Below are positions 21,793-33,667 of a DNA stretch of 64,000 nucleotides, piece after piece (position 1 is the stretch's first letter; the number at the start of each line of letters is the position of its first letter). The notes under the pieces were generated by a model. That model was not told the origin of the DNA. It ran no database searches and saw only the letters and a program-made list of their open reading frames with translations. Origin of the DNA: Mortierella alpina (Eukaryota > Mortierellomycota > Mortierellomycetes > Mortierellales > Mortierellaceae); contig JANATF010000008.1 of assembly GCA_029449245.1 (NCBI GenBank), positions 1,612,001-1,676,000 of the forward strand. Direction: 5' to 3'. Made by a program: the position numbers and the translations under genes.

Positions 21793-24141
21793 TCAATTAT
21801 CCTCGTGTCCAAAAAATGTCATCCGCCAGCTACAGCTCCTCAAAGCAGGTTCTGATGTTGCACTCGGAAGACGAAACACGCCCTTGGATCTCAGCGGATA
21901 TCTGGTTTTTCGCCTAGCCAACATGGCATCTGCTTCCACCACCTTGTCCATACCTAAATGCGGACAATAGTGGATTCCCATCTTATACAGAGACTGGCAC
22001 CCGGTAGCCAAGGCCATGAACTCTCGGTCCTGTATCAAGCAAACCCCTTCCAGGTAGAGACACCGCAGGCTCTGCAATTGTACAAGCGCATCCACCAGCG
22101 AGCCGTAGTCGGCCTCCGTGCCATTGAACTGCACGTAACTCATATGCTGGAGCGCTAGCAGCTCAATGGCCGGGCAACAGCGAGAAATACTTGAAAAATC
22201 AAAGGTTCCCAGTCCGTCTCCACGTAGAGCAAGTCGCCGAACTCGAGGGAGTGGATATTCAAACCGCGGAATGGTGTCGGGCGAGTTTGGGATGTAGAGG
22301 ATGAGCTCTAGCAGCTGGTCTCCAAGTCCCTTGCAGGCATCAAAAAGCGCAGGGATTTGGATCTCGGACAAGGCAGTGAGCGCCAGGATCTTGAGCTTTG
22401 GGAGACATGAGCCCGGTGGATGGATCCAGTCCGGGGCAGTTGAGTCCGACACACCGTTCCTGCCAGAGACGTGCATGCTGTCTGTTAATGCGTGTGCCTG
22501 GTGAAGCTGTTGATTGAGGCGACCCTTACGCTTTGCATCCACCAACCACCGGAATTGATCGATGCTTGTAACAGTGATGCGGAGCTCCTCCAGATTTCTG
22601 AACCGGCTCAGGTCCTCAAAGCCTTTCACTCCATTGGACGTCCAGATGACAGTACCCATTCTCAGCGCCTTGAGATTCTCACACACCATCGGGTCCCAAT
22701 TCAACAGGAAGGGTTGGTTCAAAACCTCGCCGGACAGAACTTCAAGTACCTCTAGACGCCTCAAGAAGCCAAGGATGGTGGTGAATGAGTCCCCAAGACC
22801 GCCTTGGGTTTCAAGAGAGAGCTCTCGGATGGTGTCTAGGTCTTTAGTACCGATTGCTGAGCCGTGATGAGTACCAGGTTGGGCTTGGTAGTCACCATAC
22901 TGAATAGTGCCCAAGACTCCTCTGAGTGTCTCCCAGTCGCAAGCGTTTTCGGTCATATTGAAGATCTCCAGTCGACGAAGGTTGGTCAGTTTGTCCCAGG
23001 TGAAGCAATATGGCTGCGAGGGGACTGCGCTTGATCTGCTACGCGCTTGTATTACCCTATCTGCTGCGGCAGGATGCTGATCTTGCCGGTGCCGCTCCTC
23101 TGCATCCTCTGCGCGTTTGCGCGCCTTCTCGGTTCGAGAGCTGCTTTTCCATGGTCGTGGTGCTCGTTCGTGCCTCTGCTGGTATGTCCTCAAACGGCTG
23201 ATAGGGATCCTAAGGGTTCTGATTCGGTCCGTTCCTGGTTGGTTCAAAATTGCGCGCTGTAAAAAGTCGGCAGCCCCAAAATGCTGACACTCCCGAGAGA
23301 ACAATGAAAAGTCTCGCGCAAAGACTCCATTCTTTCCCGTTGTGGCAATGATCCTCCGGCCTCGTGTGCAGTACATGGTAGGTGCCATCCAGGTTTGACC
23401 GCGGGTGTATAACTTTTGGAGATCAAGTACGACCCAATGGCGAAGATAATACTGGCCCGTCCATGTTACCGTTTGCGAGTATGGTCGCGAGTTTGTAAAG
23501 TGCTTATGGTAAAACGGCTCCATGACTGGGAACCGAGAGACAAGCCCTGGGTACAAGGTCGAAAGTAAGGTGACGAGGAGTTGGTGCTCACGGCGCTCAA
23601 TTGAACGAAAGACTTTATCGACACTATCCATGTCCTGGTTATAACGGGCAACGCTGCATATACTATTTTCAGCGGATGTGCGTCCTAGTTGGAAGGGCCT
23701 GTGCGATACATCCAACGGCGACTGCGGCGGTGATGGCGGGAGGCAAGGGTGGGAATGACCATGGGGCGATGATAAGCGGATGCTGCTGTTCTTGCGCATG
23801 ACAACGTCTCGAATCCGCTGGAAAGGATCTCTGTACAATTGGGGCACGACATGGAAAAAGCACTGTCGGTTGACCCGAAGGAGTGCGGCAAGACTGTCGG
23901 TATTGTGTTCAAGAGCCTCGACAATGGCGTTGAGACATTCTGGGGGCAATTTGTGCCACCCCGACTTTTGAGCTGTGCTTGGTTGGGACGGAGAGTTTGG
24001 CGTCGGAGGAGACTCATCCGTTGCGGTGGAGGATATTATGAGCTGGGAGAGATTGACAGTCAAGGGGTCCGATGAGAAAAGGTTCTGGTTTTGCGCTGCC
24101 CTGTACTGGTTGTTGCTCGGAGTTGCCTCTGTCATTTGCAT
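21793..24141 (-). CDS. F-box/leucine-rich-repeat-like protein, single exon
   Basis: A long intronless frame of 782 aa (ATG at 24141, or 24135 by the second Met). After a Ser/Thr/Pro/Gln-rich N-terminus, residues about 62-105 form an F-box: LPPECLNAIVEALEHNTDSL, then AALLRVNRQCFFHVVPQLYRD. The C-terminal half holds irregular leucine-rich repeats (FLRRLEVLEVLSGEVL, FRNLEELRITVTSIDQF, LQSLRCLYLEGVCL). The architecture suggests an SCF ubiquitin-ligase substrate receptor that docks to Skp1 by the F-box, with LRRs selecting targets. Large expanded families of this type are common in Mucoromycota. A basic tract rich in RKRAEDAEERHRQDQ lies mid-protein. No substrate is suggested. Confidence 0.8.
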   Translation of the reverse strand: MQMTEATPSNNQYRAAQNQNLFSSDPLTVNLSQLIISSTATDESPPTPNSPSQPSTAQKSGWHKLPPECLNAIVEALEHNTDSLAALLRVNRQCFFHVVPQLYRDPFQRIRDVVMRKNSSIRLSSPHGHSHPCLPPSPPQSPLDVSHRPFQLGRTSAENSICSVARYNQDMDSVDKVFRSIERREHQLLVTLLSTLYPGLVSRFPVMEPFYHKHFTNSRPYSQTVTWTGQYYLRHWVVLDLQKLYTRGQTWMAPTMYCTRGRRIIATTGKNGVFARDFSLFSRECQHFGAADFLQRAILNQPGTDRIRTLRIPISRLRTYQQRHERAPRPWKSSSRTEKARKRAEDAEERHRQDQHPAAADRVIQARSRSSAVPSQPYCFTWDKLTNLRRLEIFNMTENACDWETLRGVLGTIQYGDYQAQPGTHHGSAIGTKDLDTIRELSLETQGGLGDSFTTILGFLRRLEVLEVLSGEVLNQPFLLNWDPMVCENLKALRMGTVIWTSNGVKGFEDLSRFRNLEELRITVTSIDQFRWLVDAKRKGRLNQQLHQAHALTDSMHVSGRNGVSDSTAPDWIHPPGSCLPKLKILALTALSEIQIPALFDACKGLGDQLLELILYIPNSPDTIPRFEYPLPRVRRLALRGDGLGTFDFSSISRCCPAIELLALQHMSYVQFNGTEADYGSLVDALVQLQSLRCLYLEGVCLIQDREFMALATGCQSLYKMGIHYCPHLGMDKVVEADAMLARRKTRYPLRSKGVFRLPSATSEPALRSCSWRMTFFGHEDN

Positions 24142-25169
24142 GGTTCATGGAACAGGAGTTGCGGAGGTTTTTGTAGGCAAAATGGAGGGACCGAGATACA
24201 TGGAAAAAAAAAAGAAAGGGTGAACCAAGAGGAAAGAAAGAGGAAGAGCAGAAAAGGGGCAGTGTGATAAATGCAGGTCAGAAGGTTGGCCCATGGTGTG
24301 ATAAGCGGCCCGGCGTGCGAAAACATATATTACGGCAAAGTTGTTGATGAATAATGCTGGGCGCTGGCAGCCTCGCCAGCTTGCTGTCGCAAATTGCCGT
24401 GTATAGATTGGTATCTTTGCTGCCCACGGGTCCTTCAATCCCACCTCCCCTGAGGGGACTGAATCCCACTGTGAGCCCTCATCTAAGTCTTATCCCCGCG
24501 CCTCAGTGCCTCATCCCTTCCTAACTTTGTGCTTCAACGCACCATGCTCTCGGCTGCTCTCTCCGCATCTCGATACTTCTGTCCCCTGTCATCTCCTAAA
24601 GGCGAAAGCGTCTTCATGGCTGTGTAACCTGATTCATCCATTTGTTTATTGAGCTCAACACAGGCATGGGCATGGGCACTGCTGCGTTTTTGTGGAGATT
24701 TTTCACACAGGTTAAAGAGCATGCATGGAACGATCGTCTTCTTGTGACGCCCAGCTCCGCAAACCTCCATGTATTGCTCTTCCAAGTATACGTGTACAAG
24801 AACTGCATGGGTGTGCTACAAGGTCTAGATGAATAGAGACTAGGCTTATGATGACCCCCGCCTTGTGCCACTTGTAGACAAGAACAGCCCGGCTGCTAGG
24901 AATGCAGTGCTATATTGGAGTATGAGGAACATTCAAAAACAGATTGACACGATAGTTGCCCATCTAAACTGCACCAGTTCATATTCGTGAGAACTTAGGG
25001 AGGATACGAAGTATAGGGGCAGTGGCGAATAGGCATCATACTTCCAGCCCCTTACATCGCTCCTATTCATCGTCAAGCCGCCGCAATGTCCTGTGTAGCA
25101 GAAGACCAGACACCATATCGGCAAGTTCTCACCTTCAACACTTGAACATATCTACACAACTTCTGCAGG
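24142..25169. other. Intergenic region, no supported gene
   Basis: About 1 kb between the divergent F-box gene and the secreted-protein gene. Short frames on both strands lack homology and splice partners. It presumably holds both promoters. Confidence 0.5.
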
Positions 25170-26063
25170 ATGAGAAAACCCCCGAAAACGTTTGTGGCTA
25201 TCAATCTCGGACTTGGTGTATTTGGCTGTCTTGCTCTGTCTGAGAAGAAGGATGGACCTAGACCAGGTACCTTTGAGCACACCATCCGGCTCTCCCCAGA
25301 CCACGCCATCTTTGACTCGTCTTCTGCGCCTGAGCTCTCTGCCACAGCTGCCTCACCCTTCTGCAGGTCCTTTATGTTTTTGTGCCATCTTCGATGCCTT
25401 CAAAGAGGCGATCCTCACGACCCAAACAATTTCACCACCGACGAGTCAAGTCCCTTTTCCCCACAAGACCCTTCCATGCCAAAAAAAGGCGAGATCAACC
25501 GTTGCAGTCAGGTCCCCAACTCAAAGTCGATCCGAGTGCTGTGTCTCTGCAACAATGGAGTGGAGCTGACGGCAGAAGTTTCTTATGCACTTGAAGGAGT
25601 TGTTGACATCAAGGCTGCTGGCGGCAATGGAACTGGGATCGACGAAGCAGGATTGATTCGACAGGTGGTCTACAAGTCCAAGAAGACTGTGCACTCCACC
25701 ATCTACAAAACTGTGATACTATTGCAACCCACAACGGCGACACAGACTGTGACAGAAACTGTAACCAGCACCATCACGATCACAACAGGTATTCGCGAGA
25801 CTTGCAGTCTCGCCAGCAATGAGGCCGCTGTAGCGACGACGAGCTGCTCTGGTGAGCCTGGAGGTCCTACCTCCATAGCAGATTCGCAAATCACAACCCC
25901 CGCAGAGGCTGTAGACAGAACTGCAGATCCAATTGCCCAAACGCCAAATGATACAGAGATGGAGGCGAACACGTTGTTTCCAGGGCAAGAGTACAACGAA
26001 ACCATCAATAATAACGAGGACACATACACCCCAGATGAAGAAGAAGGCTCTGGTAAAATATAA
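25170..26063 (+). CDS. Predicted secreted protein of unknown function
   Basis: A 297-aa open frame that I do not recognise. The N-terminus (TFVAINLGLGVFGCLAL) is hydrophobic after two basic residues and could be a signal peptide. A Cys-containing module follows (CRSFMFLCHLRCLQRGD; RCSQVPNSKSIRVLCLCNNG). Next is a segment VELTAEVSYALEGVVDIKAAG, then a Thr/Val-rich stretch (ATQTVTETVTSTITITT), typical of O-glycosylated fungal extracellular proteins. The C-terminus is acidic. The spacing of Cys and the Thr-rich tail suggest a wall-associated or secreted protein. A hidden intron in the first 120 codons cannot be excluded, because a second frame is also open there. Confidence 0.6.
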   Translation: MRKPPKTFVAINLGLGVFGCLALSEKKDGPRPGTFEHTIRLSPDHAIFDSSSAPELSATAASPFCRSFMFLCHLRCLQRGDPHDPNNFTTDESSPFSPQDPSMPKKGEINRCSQVPNSKSIRVLCLCNNGVELTAEVSYALEGVVDIKAAGGNGTGIDEAGLIRQVVYKSKKTVHSTIYKTVILLQPTTATQTVTETVTSTITITTGIRETCSLASNEAAVATTSCSGEPGGPTSIADSQITTPAEAVDRTADPIAQTPNDTEMEANTLFPGQEYNETINNNEDTYTPDEEEGSGKI

Positions 26064-26422
26064 AAGCAATCGGAGACGATGCAGCATCAATCATAGCTAC
26101 TCCATTAAACAGACGATGATTCTTTTGCGAAGCAAAGCTATTGCGAAGGACAAATGATTGCTTAGCAGCCAACCAAGCAACCACCAAATTTTCAAGTTGC
26201 GATGCGCAGAGCACAGGCACGTCCTCAGCATGCTTGAAGGCACGGACGCCTGAGTGAAAATGCGGCGCCATGATTTATAAGCAAAAGAAGCAGTGGTGTC
26301 AAATGAGTTCATACTTCTTTGAGAGTCACTGTCCTATGCTTGTTTGGGCGTATAAGTAAAAGCCATGCCCCCCGCCTTTGTTTCTCCACTAACTCACCTC
26401 GCCAAGCCAATATTAGAACACC
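26064..26422. other. Intergenic region with TATA-like site for the GST gene
   Basis: This 359-bp gap has no coding signal. A TATAAGTA element at 26351-26358 lies about 70 bp upstream of the GST start codon. Confidence 0.45.
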
Positions 26423-27352
26423 ATGTCGCGCACTTTTCAAGAGAATGACCGTGCCGCTTTGAACGCGAGCGCCTGTCGACAGGATAGTACCTTCAAAATC
26501 AAGTATTTCAAACTTCATGGACTTGCCTACGCCTCACGCCTGATCCTCGCTACCTCCGGCGCCAAGTGGGAATGTGTCTTTCCCGACGTAAGGGCAATAC
26601 TCATTTTTCTTGTAAGGCCGTGATGATTTACCCTTTTCTCTATCCTATACTCAAATACCCAACTATTTCACCTACGTTCAGGACTGGGCCAATGTTGAAA
26701 AACAAGACACCCACTTTGGGTTCCTACCCATTCTGTACGAGACCACAGCCTCCAATCAGACAATCGAGGTGCCCGAGTCTGAGGCCATTGAGAACTATCT
26801 TTCCAAAAAGTTCAAGTTGTTCGGCGCTGATGACTATGATGAGGTCCAGATCCGCGCGTTTGCGTCCTCGATCCAGGCATTGATCACTTACTACTTTGTG
26901 AGAGTCTCAGTGGTCAGGGATGCGGCGTACAAGGCTGTCATGATGGAGAGGTTTCTTACGGAGGCCTTGCCCCCTTTTGTGGCTAACCATGAACGGCACT
27001 TGAAAGCAGGTGGTAGCACTGGACATTATATCGGCAACAAGGTATGGATTCATTTTTCTTGCGCCTTCTCTTTCAGATTCAGTATCGCTTGTGAAAACTG
27101 AAAGGAACTGCTAACCATCCCTGATTTATCCTGCAATACAATGGACAGCTCTCAATTGCGGATCTCAAGCTGACCATTGCCATTTCCATGATCAGAAATG
27201 TCACTGGCGACAAGTTTGTCTCCAAGGAGAAGACACCAGCCTTGTGGGCTGTTTGGGAAAGTGTGAATGCCATCCCCTCATACGTCGAGTGGAAGTTATC
27301 AGAGTCTTACGAACTGTGTCAAGAGGGTAACATGCGTATCCTGGGCTTTTAG
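26423..27352 (+). CDS. Glutathione S-transferase-like protein, 3 exons
   Basis: A cytosolic protein of 242 aa. Exons: 26423-26587, 26682-27041, 27149-27352, all with phase-0 junctions. The N-terminal thioredoxin-like half runs IKYFKLHGLAYASRLILATSGAKWE and then LPILYETTASNQTIEVPESEAIENYLSKKF. The cis-Pro (LPIL) and the ESEAI segment that binds the gamma-glutamyl group are both visible. The helical C-terminal half ends in LSIADLKLTIAI, where the conserved Asp caps the folding helix of GSTs. The pattern is closest to sigma/alpha-type GSTs. The usual catalytic Tyr could be the Tyr of IKYFKLHG. Likely role: glutathione conjugation of electrophiles. Substrate unknown. Confidence 0.85.
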
Positions 27353-27536
27353 AGAGATCCATAGGACAAAACTTCCTGTCAATCTCAATCTCCTGCAATT
27401 GACACCGAAAAGCAGAACGCGTATCGGATATGAACTGTGCGCACGCTGTCATTATTTTTTATTACAGTTGTAGACTATATATGTAGATACACGGCTCTCC
27501 ATTAAGCCAATAGATGGCGCATGGGGCCTGGGCTAT

Positions 27537-29253
27537 CTAAGCGACAATGTTGTCGAGATGGCCAAACTTCCATGCAAAAAGTGCGGTCATGATAAACATG
27601 GCACCACACTGAGCTCCATACAAGTACACAAAGTTGGGATCGTTCGACCAAATAGCCAAGATCATGCCGATCAACGAGCCAATAGCATTCGTGGCCATGA
27701 ACAGCGACATGACGACGGACTTGAGCTCAGGGGATGCAGACTTGAAGGCAAACTCGAGACCGGTTGCAGAGGCAAAAATCTCAGAGATACCGATCATGAT
27801 GTAGGCAGGGAGTTGAGTGTAGATGCTGATGGTGTTGATGCGGTCCTCAATCTTGGGAGGAAGTTGGATTACAACGGAGGGGTCGTTGGGATCCTTGCCT
27901 GTAAAGTCGTAGTAGGGTCCACTCTTGTACAGGAAGTGCTGCAGAGATGTAACATAGATAAAGCTGACGCTGACAATCGTGAAGCCGATGATAATGCGCA
28001 TGACGGGTCCAAGACGGAAACCAGCCTTGCGGAGTATAGGGAAGATGAGCATGTCCAGGACGGGAATGAAGATGACAATGACCAGAGAGTTGACAAAGGA
28101 TAGCATCTCGGGCTTGAGCCAGTGGGGTCGGGTCATGTTGATTCCCATGCTGACAAAGTTGTCCGACATGTTGTTGTACAGCGCCCAGTAGATAGGGTAA
28201 ACCATAAAGACCTTGCAGGCGTGGTACGTGCGCTCCAGATCGTTGACGAAAGTGCTATCCCACTCGAACGCAGCGCCCTTGGGTGGCTGGGCGGCTTGGA
28301 TCCAGTGTGCTCCCTCAGGGCGGTTGACGCGGTTACGGAATGCATAGAAGCCGCAGCGGAAGGTCTTTCCAAGAACCGTGCCACTGGGAGGGCGGTCGAT
28401 GTATTTGTTCTTGCCAAGAACAAAGATGATGATACCCACAACAAAGACGATAGCGGGGATCATATATGCCAGGTCCCAACCATAGTCCGACACTGCAGGA
28501 GTGATGCCCTGGCCTAGAAGACCTCCGACATTGATGGCCATGTAGAAGTAGCGGAAAATACGCTCGACGGTGATGGCATGGTTGACAGTGACTCCACTGC
28601 GGGTGGGGTGGATGTAGTTCTCAGAAGGGATCTGTTCCGCGGCAAAGGCCGAGACGTTGGACTTGATACCTCCAGTTCCCCAGGAGATCAGGCAGTAAAG
28701 AGCAACGATGAAACCGGGCAGGCCGACTGTGTCCTTGAGCCTGTCGATCGCAGAGACAGACAGCAAGGCGAGACCAAAGGTGTAGACGATCGAGAAAATG
28801 AGCACAGTCTTGAACTTTCCGAGCCACTTGTCGGCGACGATGGCACCAAAGATGGATGTGAAGTATGAGAAGAAGGTGAATCCACGGGAGATGGCCGTGG
28901 CTGTGCCTTTTTCAAGAAGCAGATGGGTGAGCATATACCGCTGGAACAGCATAGAGGCACCATAGAATGCGAAACGTTCGCAAAGCTCGGCTAAAGTTCA
29001 TGGCGAGAAAATGGTAAAGACTAGTCAGAGCTTGGATGAGGCGTGAGGCGCAGGGTTGCCTCAAGACATGGCGGCGAGACGAGCCGAGTGACTTACTGAC
29101 GATGATGAGCCATGCTGCGAGGGGGATAGGGCCAGCTACCTGGATATTTGTCGCCAGGTCCTCGTCCAGTGCCTGGTGTGAAATGTTGAGCTCGTGCTTG
29201 TGTGCATCCATGGGCGACTCGATGTCTCCATGGTCCTCGTATTTTTCGGACAT
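27537..29253 (-). CDS. PTR2: POT-family proton-coupled peptide transporter (PTR2-like)
   Basis: A plasma-membrane H+/di- and tripeptide symporter, about 536 aa in two exons (29253-29097, 28990-27537). An acidic, hydrophilic N-terminus is followed by ELCERFAFYG, the ExxERFxYYG signature that couples proton and peptide binding. Twelve membrane helices follow, including FFSYFTSIFGAIVADKWLGKF in the first half (PTR2 motif 1). The central cytosolic loop (KTFRCGFYAFRNRVNRPEG to AFEWDSTFVNDLERTYHACK) is as in fungal Ptr2. The intron sits just before the ERFAFYG block. Expression in fungi is usually induced by peptides; no regulatory site was found here. Confidence 0.93.
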
Positions 29254-32200
29254 GTGTGTTGAGAGATGGCGAAGATGGGTCTTTGTGTTCAGTAGCAAGG
29301 AGTGCAGCCAGGAGGACTATGAGTGCTGCGAAGACGAAGGGCGTACGACTTTGAATATGGGAGTCGTGCGACAGGTGAAGAAGCGGGGTCTTGACGGGGA
29401 GGACGGGAAGCAAAGAGGAAAGTGTGCGGGCAGGCAGATATTTATGCACTCGAGTTCCTCTGTCACCCAGAGGCCGGATCTGAATCGGTCGCAAATCGAG
29501 GGGTTGTCTCGATGCAGAGTCCACCCCATTCTACTGACTCTCGACGAGGGCCGGCCCCCTTCGTGAGTAAGTACCCTAACTTGCGCATGCATGTCATCGA
29601 TCGTCGAAAGCTTTGTTTATTCCTTCTTTTGCCCTGTCCTCTTGTCTGTCAATTTGGACTGGGTGGACTGGGTGGACACACAAGCTAAACAGTGCCCATG
29701 ATTGCATGATAGATTCTATTAGACTTGGCACCATTCATCCGAGGGCGTTAGTGCCTTGTTCGAATTGGGTGAGAGTTTAAGGTTATCGCGCGCTCTCCGC
29801 TCGGATGCGTTCCTTTCACTCCCTGTGTGAACGGGTCTTGCTTTCTGGGTTTCTTCCAAGACGATCGAATACAATCAGGGCAAAGGGCTGCTTCAGAGGA
29901 TCTCTATATCCTGTTTCGGACAGGGCCAAGAGGGCGCAACTGGTTCATATAAGACATTGAACGACGACAAAAAAATAGAACGACTTTCCTCCTCCCGATT
30001 CGCTAAGATTGCCTTTTACTTCACACCAAGTTTTAGTCTGACGAGGGCGTGAAAACAACATACGCCGTGCCCCAAGTCGCCTGGCTAGGATACGGTGGCC
30101 AGCTTTCTGCGTTGTCACACTCAGTGTCTTCCTCGCCTGCCAGAAAATAGCGATCGCAACCTTAGAAAGAACCAAACAATTGAGCCAAAAAAAAAATACA
30201 ATGAAGTACAGCTTCCCACCTCACAGTTCAATGCCTTTGGCCAATGGCAGCGTTGTTATCGGATGTCCTTCCTTCCCTTCAGTACCCAATCCATCATATT
30301 TCGAACCCATTTTCGGTCTAGTCTAAGCGCGCGCTAAGAGTTGTGCATGGGACATGGAGCAGGCTGACAGATGAGAGGAAAAACGGCAAAACCCTTCGTC
30401 TTTGTTGTTTGGGCGAAACACTCTATGCCTCTTCTGGGTTTTTGCGTTCTCACGAGCGCCCTGTTTTCTCGAGCCATCTGTTCCCCGTGCTATCGTTTCA
30501 CACGATCATCGACTCGCCGCTTCCCACCTTTTGCTGCGGAATTTTACTCAACCCCCCCTCTCCCTCGGTTTCATCGAGAAGAGGAAAGAACGCCTGGCAT
30601 GCTCACCAAATAGAGTTGTCTTTGATGATAGAAATCGGCAATTGTTATTTTGCTGCCTTCATTATTACATCGGTTATGAGGCCTCTAACCGATCCTGGCT
30701 TCATTTTCCAAAACCTTGGCTCCTTGCGCGCTTGGAGAAAGAAGCAGTAGAGATCTCTTTTAAACATACCCGCAATGACAAAAGGGCTGAAATGCTGTTT
30801 ACCAAGAGGTACAACCATGGCTTCTAGGAACTGGATCCGCGCCGTAGCTGTAAATAAACAGCGACAAGCAGAAAAAGATATGAACTTTGGTTTGCTCATC
30901 TGAATCTCTCCCTCTGTAGCAAATGGCATATAAGCAGGCGAATGGTGTGCATAGCTGAAGAACCAACTGTTGATTGGATAGGAGTAGAAGAAGCCATTTG
31001 CATCCAACCCATGGGCACTTGTAGCTAATCCGCTAACACTAGCTTGGCGCAAGATTTATATCCCCTGCAAACGTTACAGTCTGTGGGCGATCGATCAACA
31101 GAGAAACATCGGAGAGATATATATAAAAAAAGAGTTATCTCCTTGTTGACACTCATCCTCTGTAATCTGTTTGTCCTGTACAACCACGTTTGTTGTGATT
31201 TGCGGCATTTAGGAGGCTGTGGCGTAGAGTAAAAAAGTCAGACATAGTGCCTCATACGTCCAGATGTTAAAAAGATACTTCATTGTGTTACGCGCACCAG
31301 GAAGTTCCATTCCGCATGTCGGCTTGAGCGCCTTAAAGAGTAACGTTCATCCATACGGGTACCTGGTCTGGACTCATCAGTGTATGCGATCTAAGGCACA
31401 AAACCTTCTTTTCACGTTCTTGGCGGTGCTCGGAAAATTGATTATCTATTGGTCTCATTGAAAAGCATCTGCTGCAACCCACGTCTAAAACAACATCCAT
31501 TGGGCTCAGCTTCACGCCTATCTCTCTTTGAAATCCCCTTTGCGCCGTGCATGTCGAAAGTAAGTCTAGGGGCGTAGAAAAAAGTCCGCTGCTGGATGAG
31601 TGGCAAAGGAACGATCCATGAAACACACGCTTCGATTTTTGGCTAGCCGAAGAATATCTTCCAATCAGCTCTCTCTTAGGCGTCTATATGAGGGCAACCT
31701 CCATGTGCCTGAAAGTTGCTCTGATCTGGAATGTCGTCCCGTGTGGTCCTTTTCTTTATAGCCGCACGCGCTGACTTTTGAATGTTCCTGATATTCCTGA
31801 AGTGAACTCTCCTTGTGCGCATGAGCACGATTGATCCATGTCCCCGCGCTTGGCCATAGGCTGTTTTTTTTATCACTCGCGTGCCGTCTGCCACAATCTC
31901 GTCCTGTGGCGGCCTTACTGAATTTATCGTATCCGTCGTCAAAACCATGACTCCAATTGATGCATCCAGGATGAAGCAGATCAGGTTTTTGTTTTAACGA
32001 GCACAGACCCGAAGCATGTGGGACGAGGGTCGACCCAAATCATGGATCGGCTAGGCTGATTGCTAACTGAAGCATGTGGTCCAGCTTAACGAAGATAGAT
32101 CGAACGGCGTGGCATGCGAACTACAAACGATTGAAGAGGATGGAGGAATGAGGTCGTGATTTCTCTGCAAAGTGCTGCAAGAGTAACGTTTCATGAATCC

Positions 32201-33667
32201 CTTCACAAGAAAGGAATTTGAACCGTCTAGACTCGCAACGTACCGACAAGGCTACCTGATCGAACTCTCGCCTCGCGTGTGGCACCTTCTCTTGACAGGG
32301 TATTTGACGAATGGTGCCTTGGGACAGCAAAGGCGATTATTTTTATGTTCCCAGCCCGTAGGCTCGACTCCAGCCCTATAGACTGATAATGGTCTAAAAT
32401 CACACCATTCTGCCCTTTTGGTGAAATACCTTAAACCTCATTTCAAATCATATCCGAGAAGCAAGCAAAACGTTCGAGCACCGCACCATCGAAATGGCAA
32501 GACTCCATACTGACCAAGTGCTGTCCATTTTACTCAAGCCCATTAGTGCATGCACGGAAGATCCACATTTGTGTTATATGACACGATCGGTACTCATTGT
32601 ATGTATCGCGTGCTGCTAAGATCTGTTGATGTATAGCATTGTATTATGAACTAGAGAGGGAGGAGCTGTTGATTTGATGAGAGGAGAGGAGAAGCGAAAT
32701 TTGCTGCTGCCTAGACTACAACGAGGACAGAACAGGGAAAGCGTTGTAAGCTCAAATAACCTAGGAGGCAGAGTGGGAGCAAGCGACGAAATCTTTCCAC
32801 GCACAGACACCACGAAGGTTACCCAAAAATAACCCCACGGGAATCAAACACGGTCAGACAAATGGCAATTCATGAGCATGAGACCTTTTGCACGTCCATT
32901 GAGGAATATCGTTCTAGACTACTACGTTCCTAGGCCGGGGATTAAAAAGAAGTGCTATCGGTCATGATCTTGTCTAGCATAACTGAGCGCATGCAGAGAA
33001 ATAGACCTCGAGGTTGGTAAAGCTCGCTGAATGGTCTCGTCTTCATGTCGGAGCTGACATTTTTGAGTGGTCAAATTTCTTTTCAGGGCACTGAAAATGG
33101 CGTTATCTGATGGGTGGCATTACAGCACTGGGATTGGCCTGTAGTACAAGGCTGACAAGGACTTCTTCGCAGGCCATTCGGCGACTGGAAATAGGGTGCA
33201 GAAGAAGAGTTGACTTCTGCTGTCCTCTTCTGCTGCGTCTTTGCTCGCGTATTGCACGGGAATTGAGCATGACCCAGCAGGGCGAGATACTCAAAAAGAA
33301 AACTCCGGTAGCCAGCAATAGTACAGAGGTACGTTCGTCGCTCGCCCTACGGGCGAAATTAAACCAAAACCCTGGCTTATGCTTCAATGGCGTGCTTTTC
33401 ACCTCAGAATGGTCAACCTATCGAAGAAGGACGTTAGCCTCGATCGATACGTTTGCTTTTCATGGTATCTAGGCTATAAAAGCGAAGAACTGTCCCTTGG
33501 TTTCACTCACTTTCAACCTAGTCGCAGCGTGTTCCTCCATCTCTACACCTTCATCGCCACCTCCACCAGTACATCGTTGAGCCGTCGCTATCCATTTTCT
33601 CCTCCCTCTGTCATTCTATTTGCCACTCGACATCGCTCCCAACATTTACACACACAGCATCATATAA
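29254..33667. other. 4.4-kb gene-poor stretch
   Basis: I found no coding region, tRNA or transposase that I can support here. Open frames up to 140 codons exist on both strands (for example 30343-30827 plus, 30645-31052 minus), but none shows a recognisable domain or consistent splice partners. Base composition is like the rest of the window. It may contain long UTRs, a long non-coding RNA, or the remains of an old mobile element. Confidence 0.5.
33475..33481 (+). promoter_or_regulatory. TATA box of the amino-acid transporter gene
   Basis: TATAAAA lies 187 bp upstream of the ATG at 33668, followed by a C/T-rich leader. Confidence 0.5.

Noticed and set aside
27558-28517. Long plus-strand frames opposite the POT transporter
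   Set aside because: They are antisense shadows of conserved transporter codons; the minus frame has clear POT motifs.
30645-31052. 135-residue minus-strand frame in the gene-poor block
   Set aside because: No recognisable domain, no splice sites joining it to anything, and competing frames on the other strand.
32193-32232. GGTTCAAATTCC on the minus strand as a possible tRNA B box
   Set aside because: The T-arm stem does not pair, the loop has the wrong length, and no acceptor or D arm was found.
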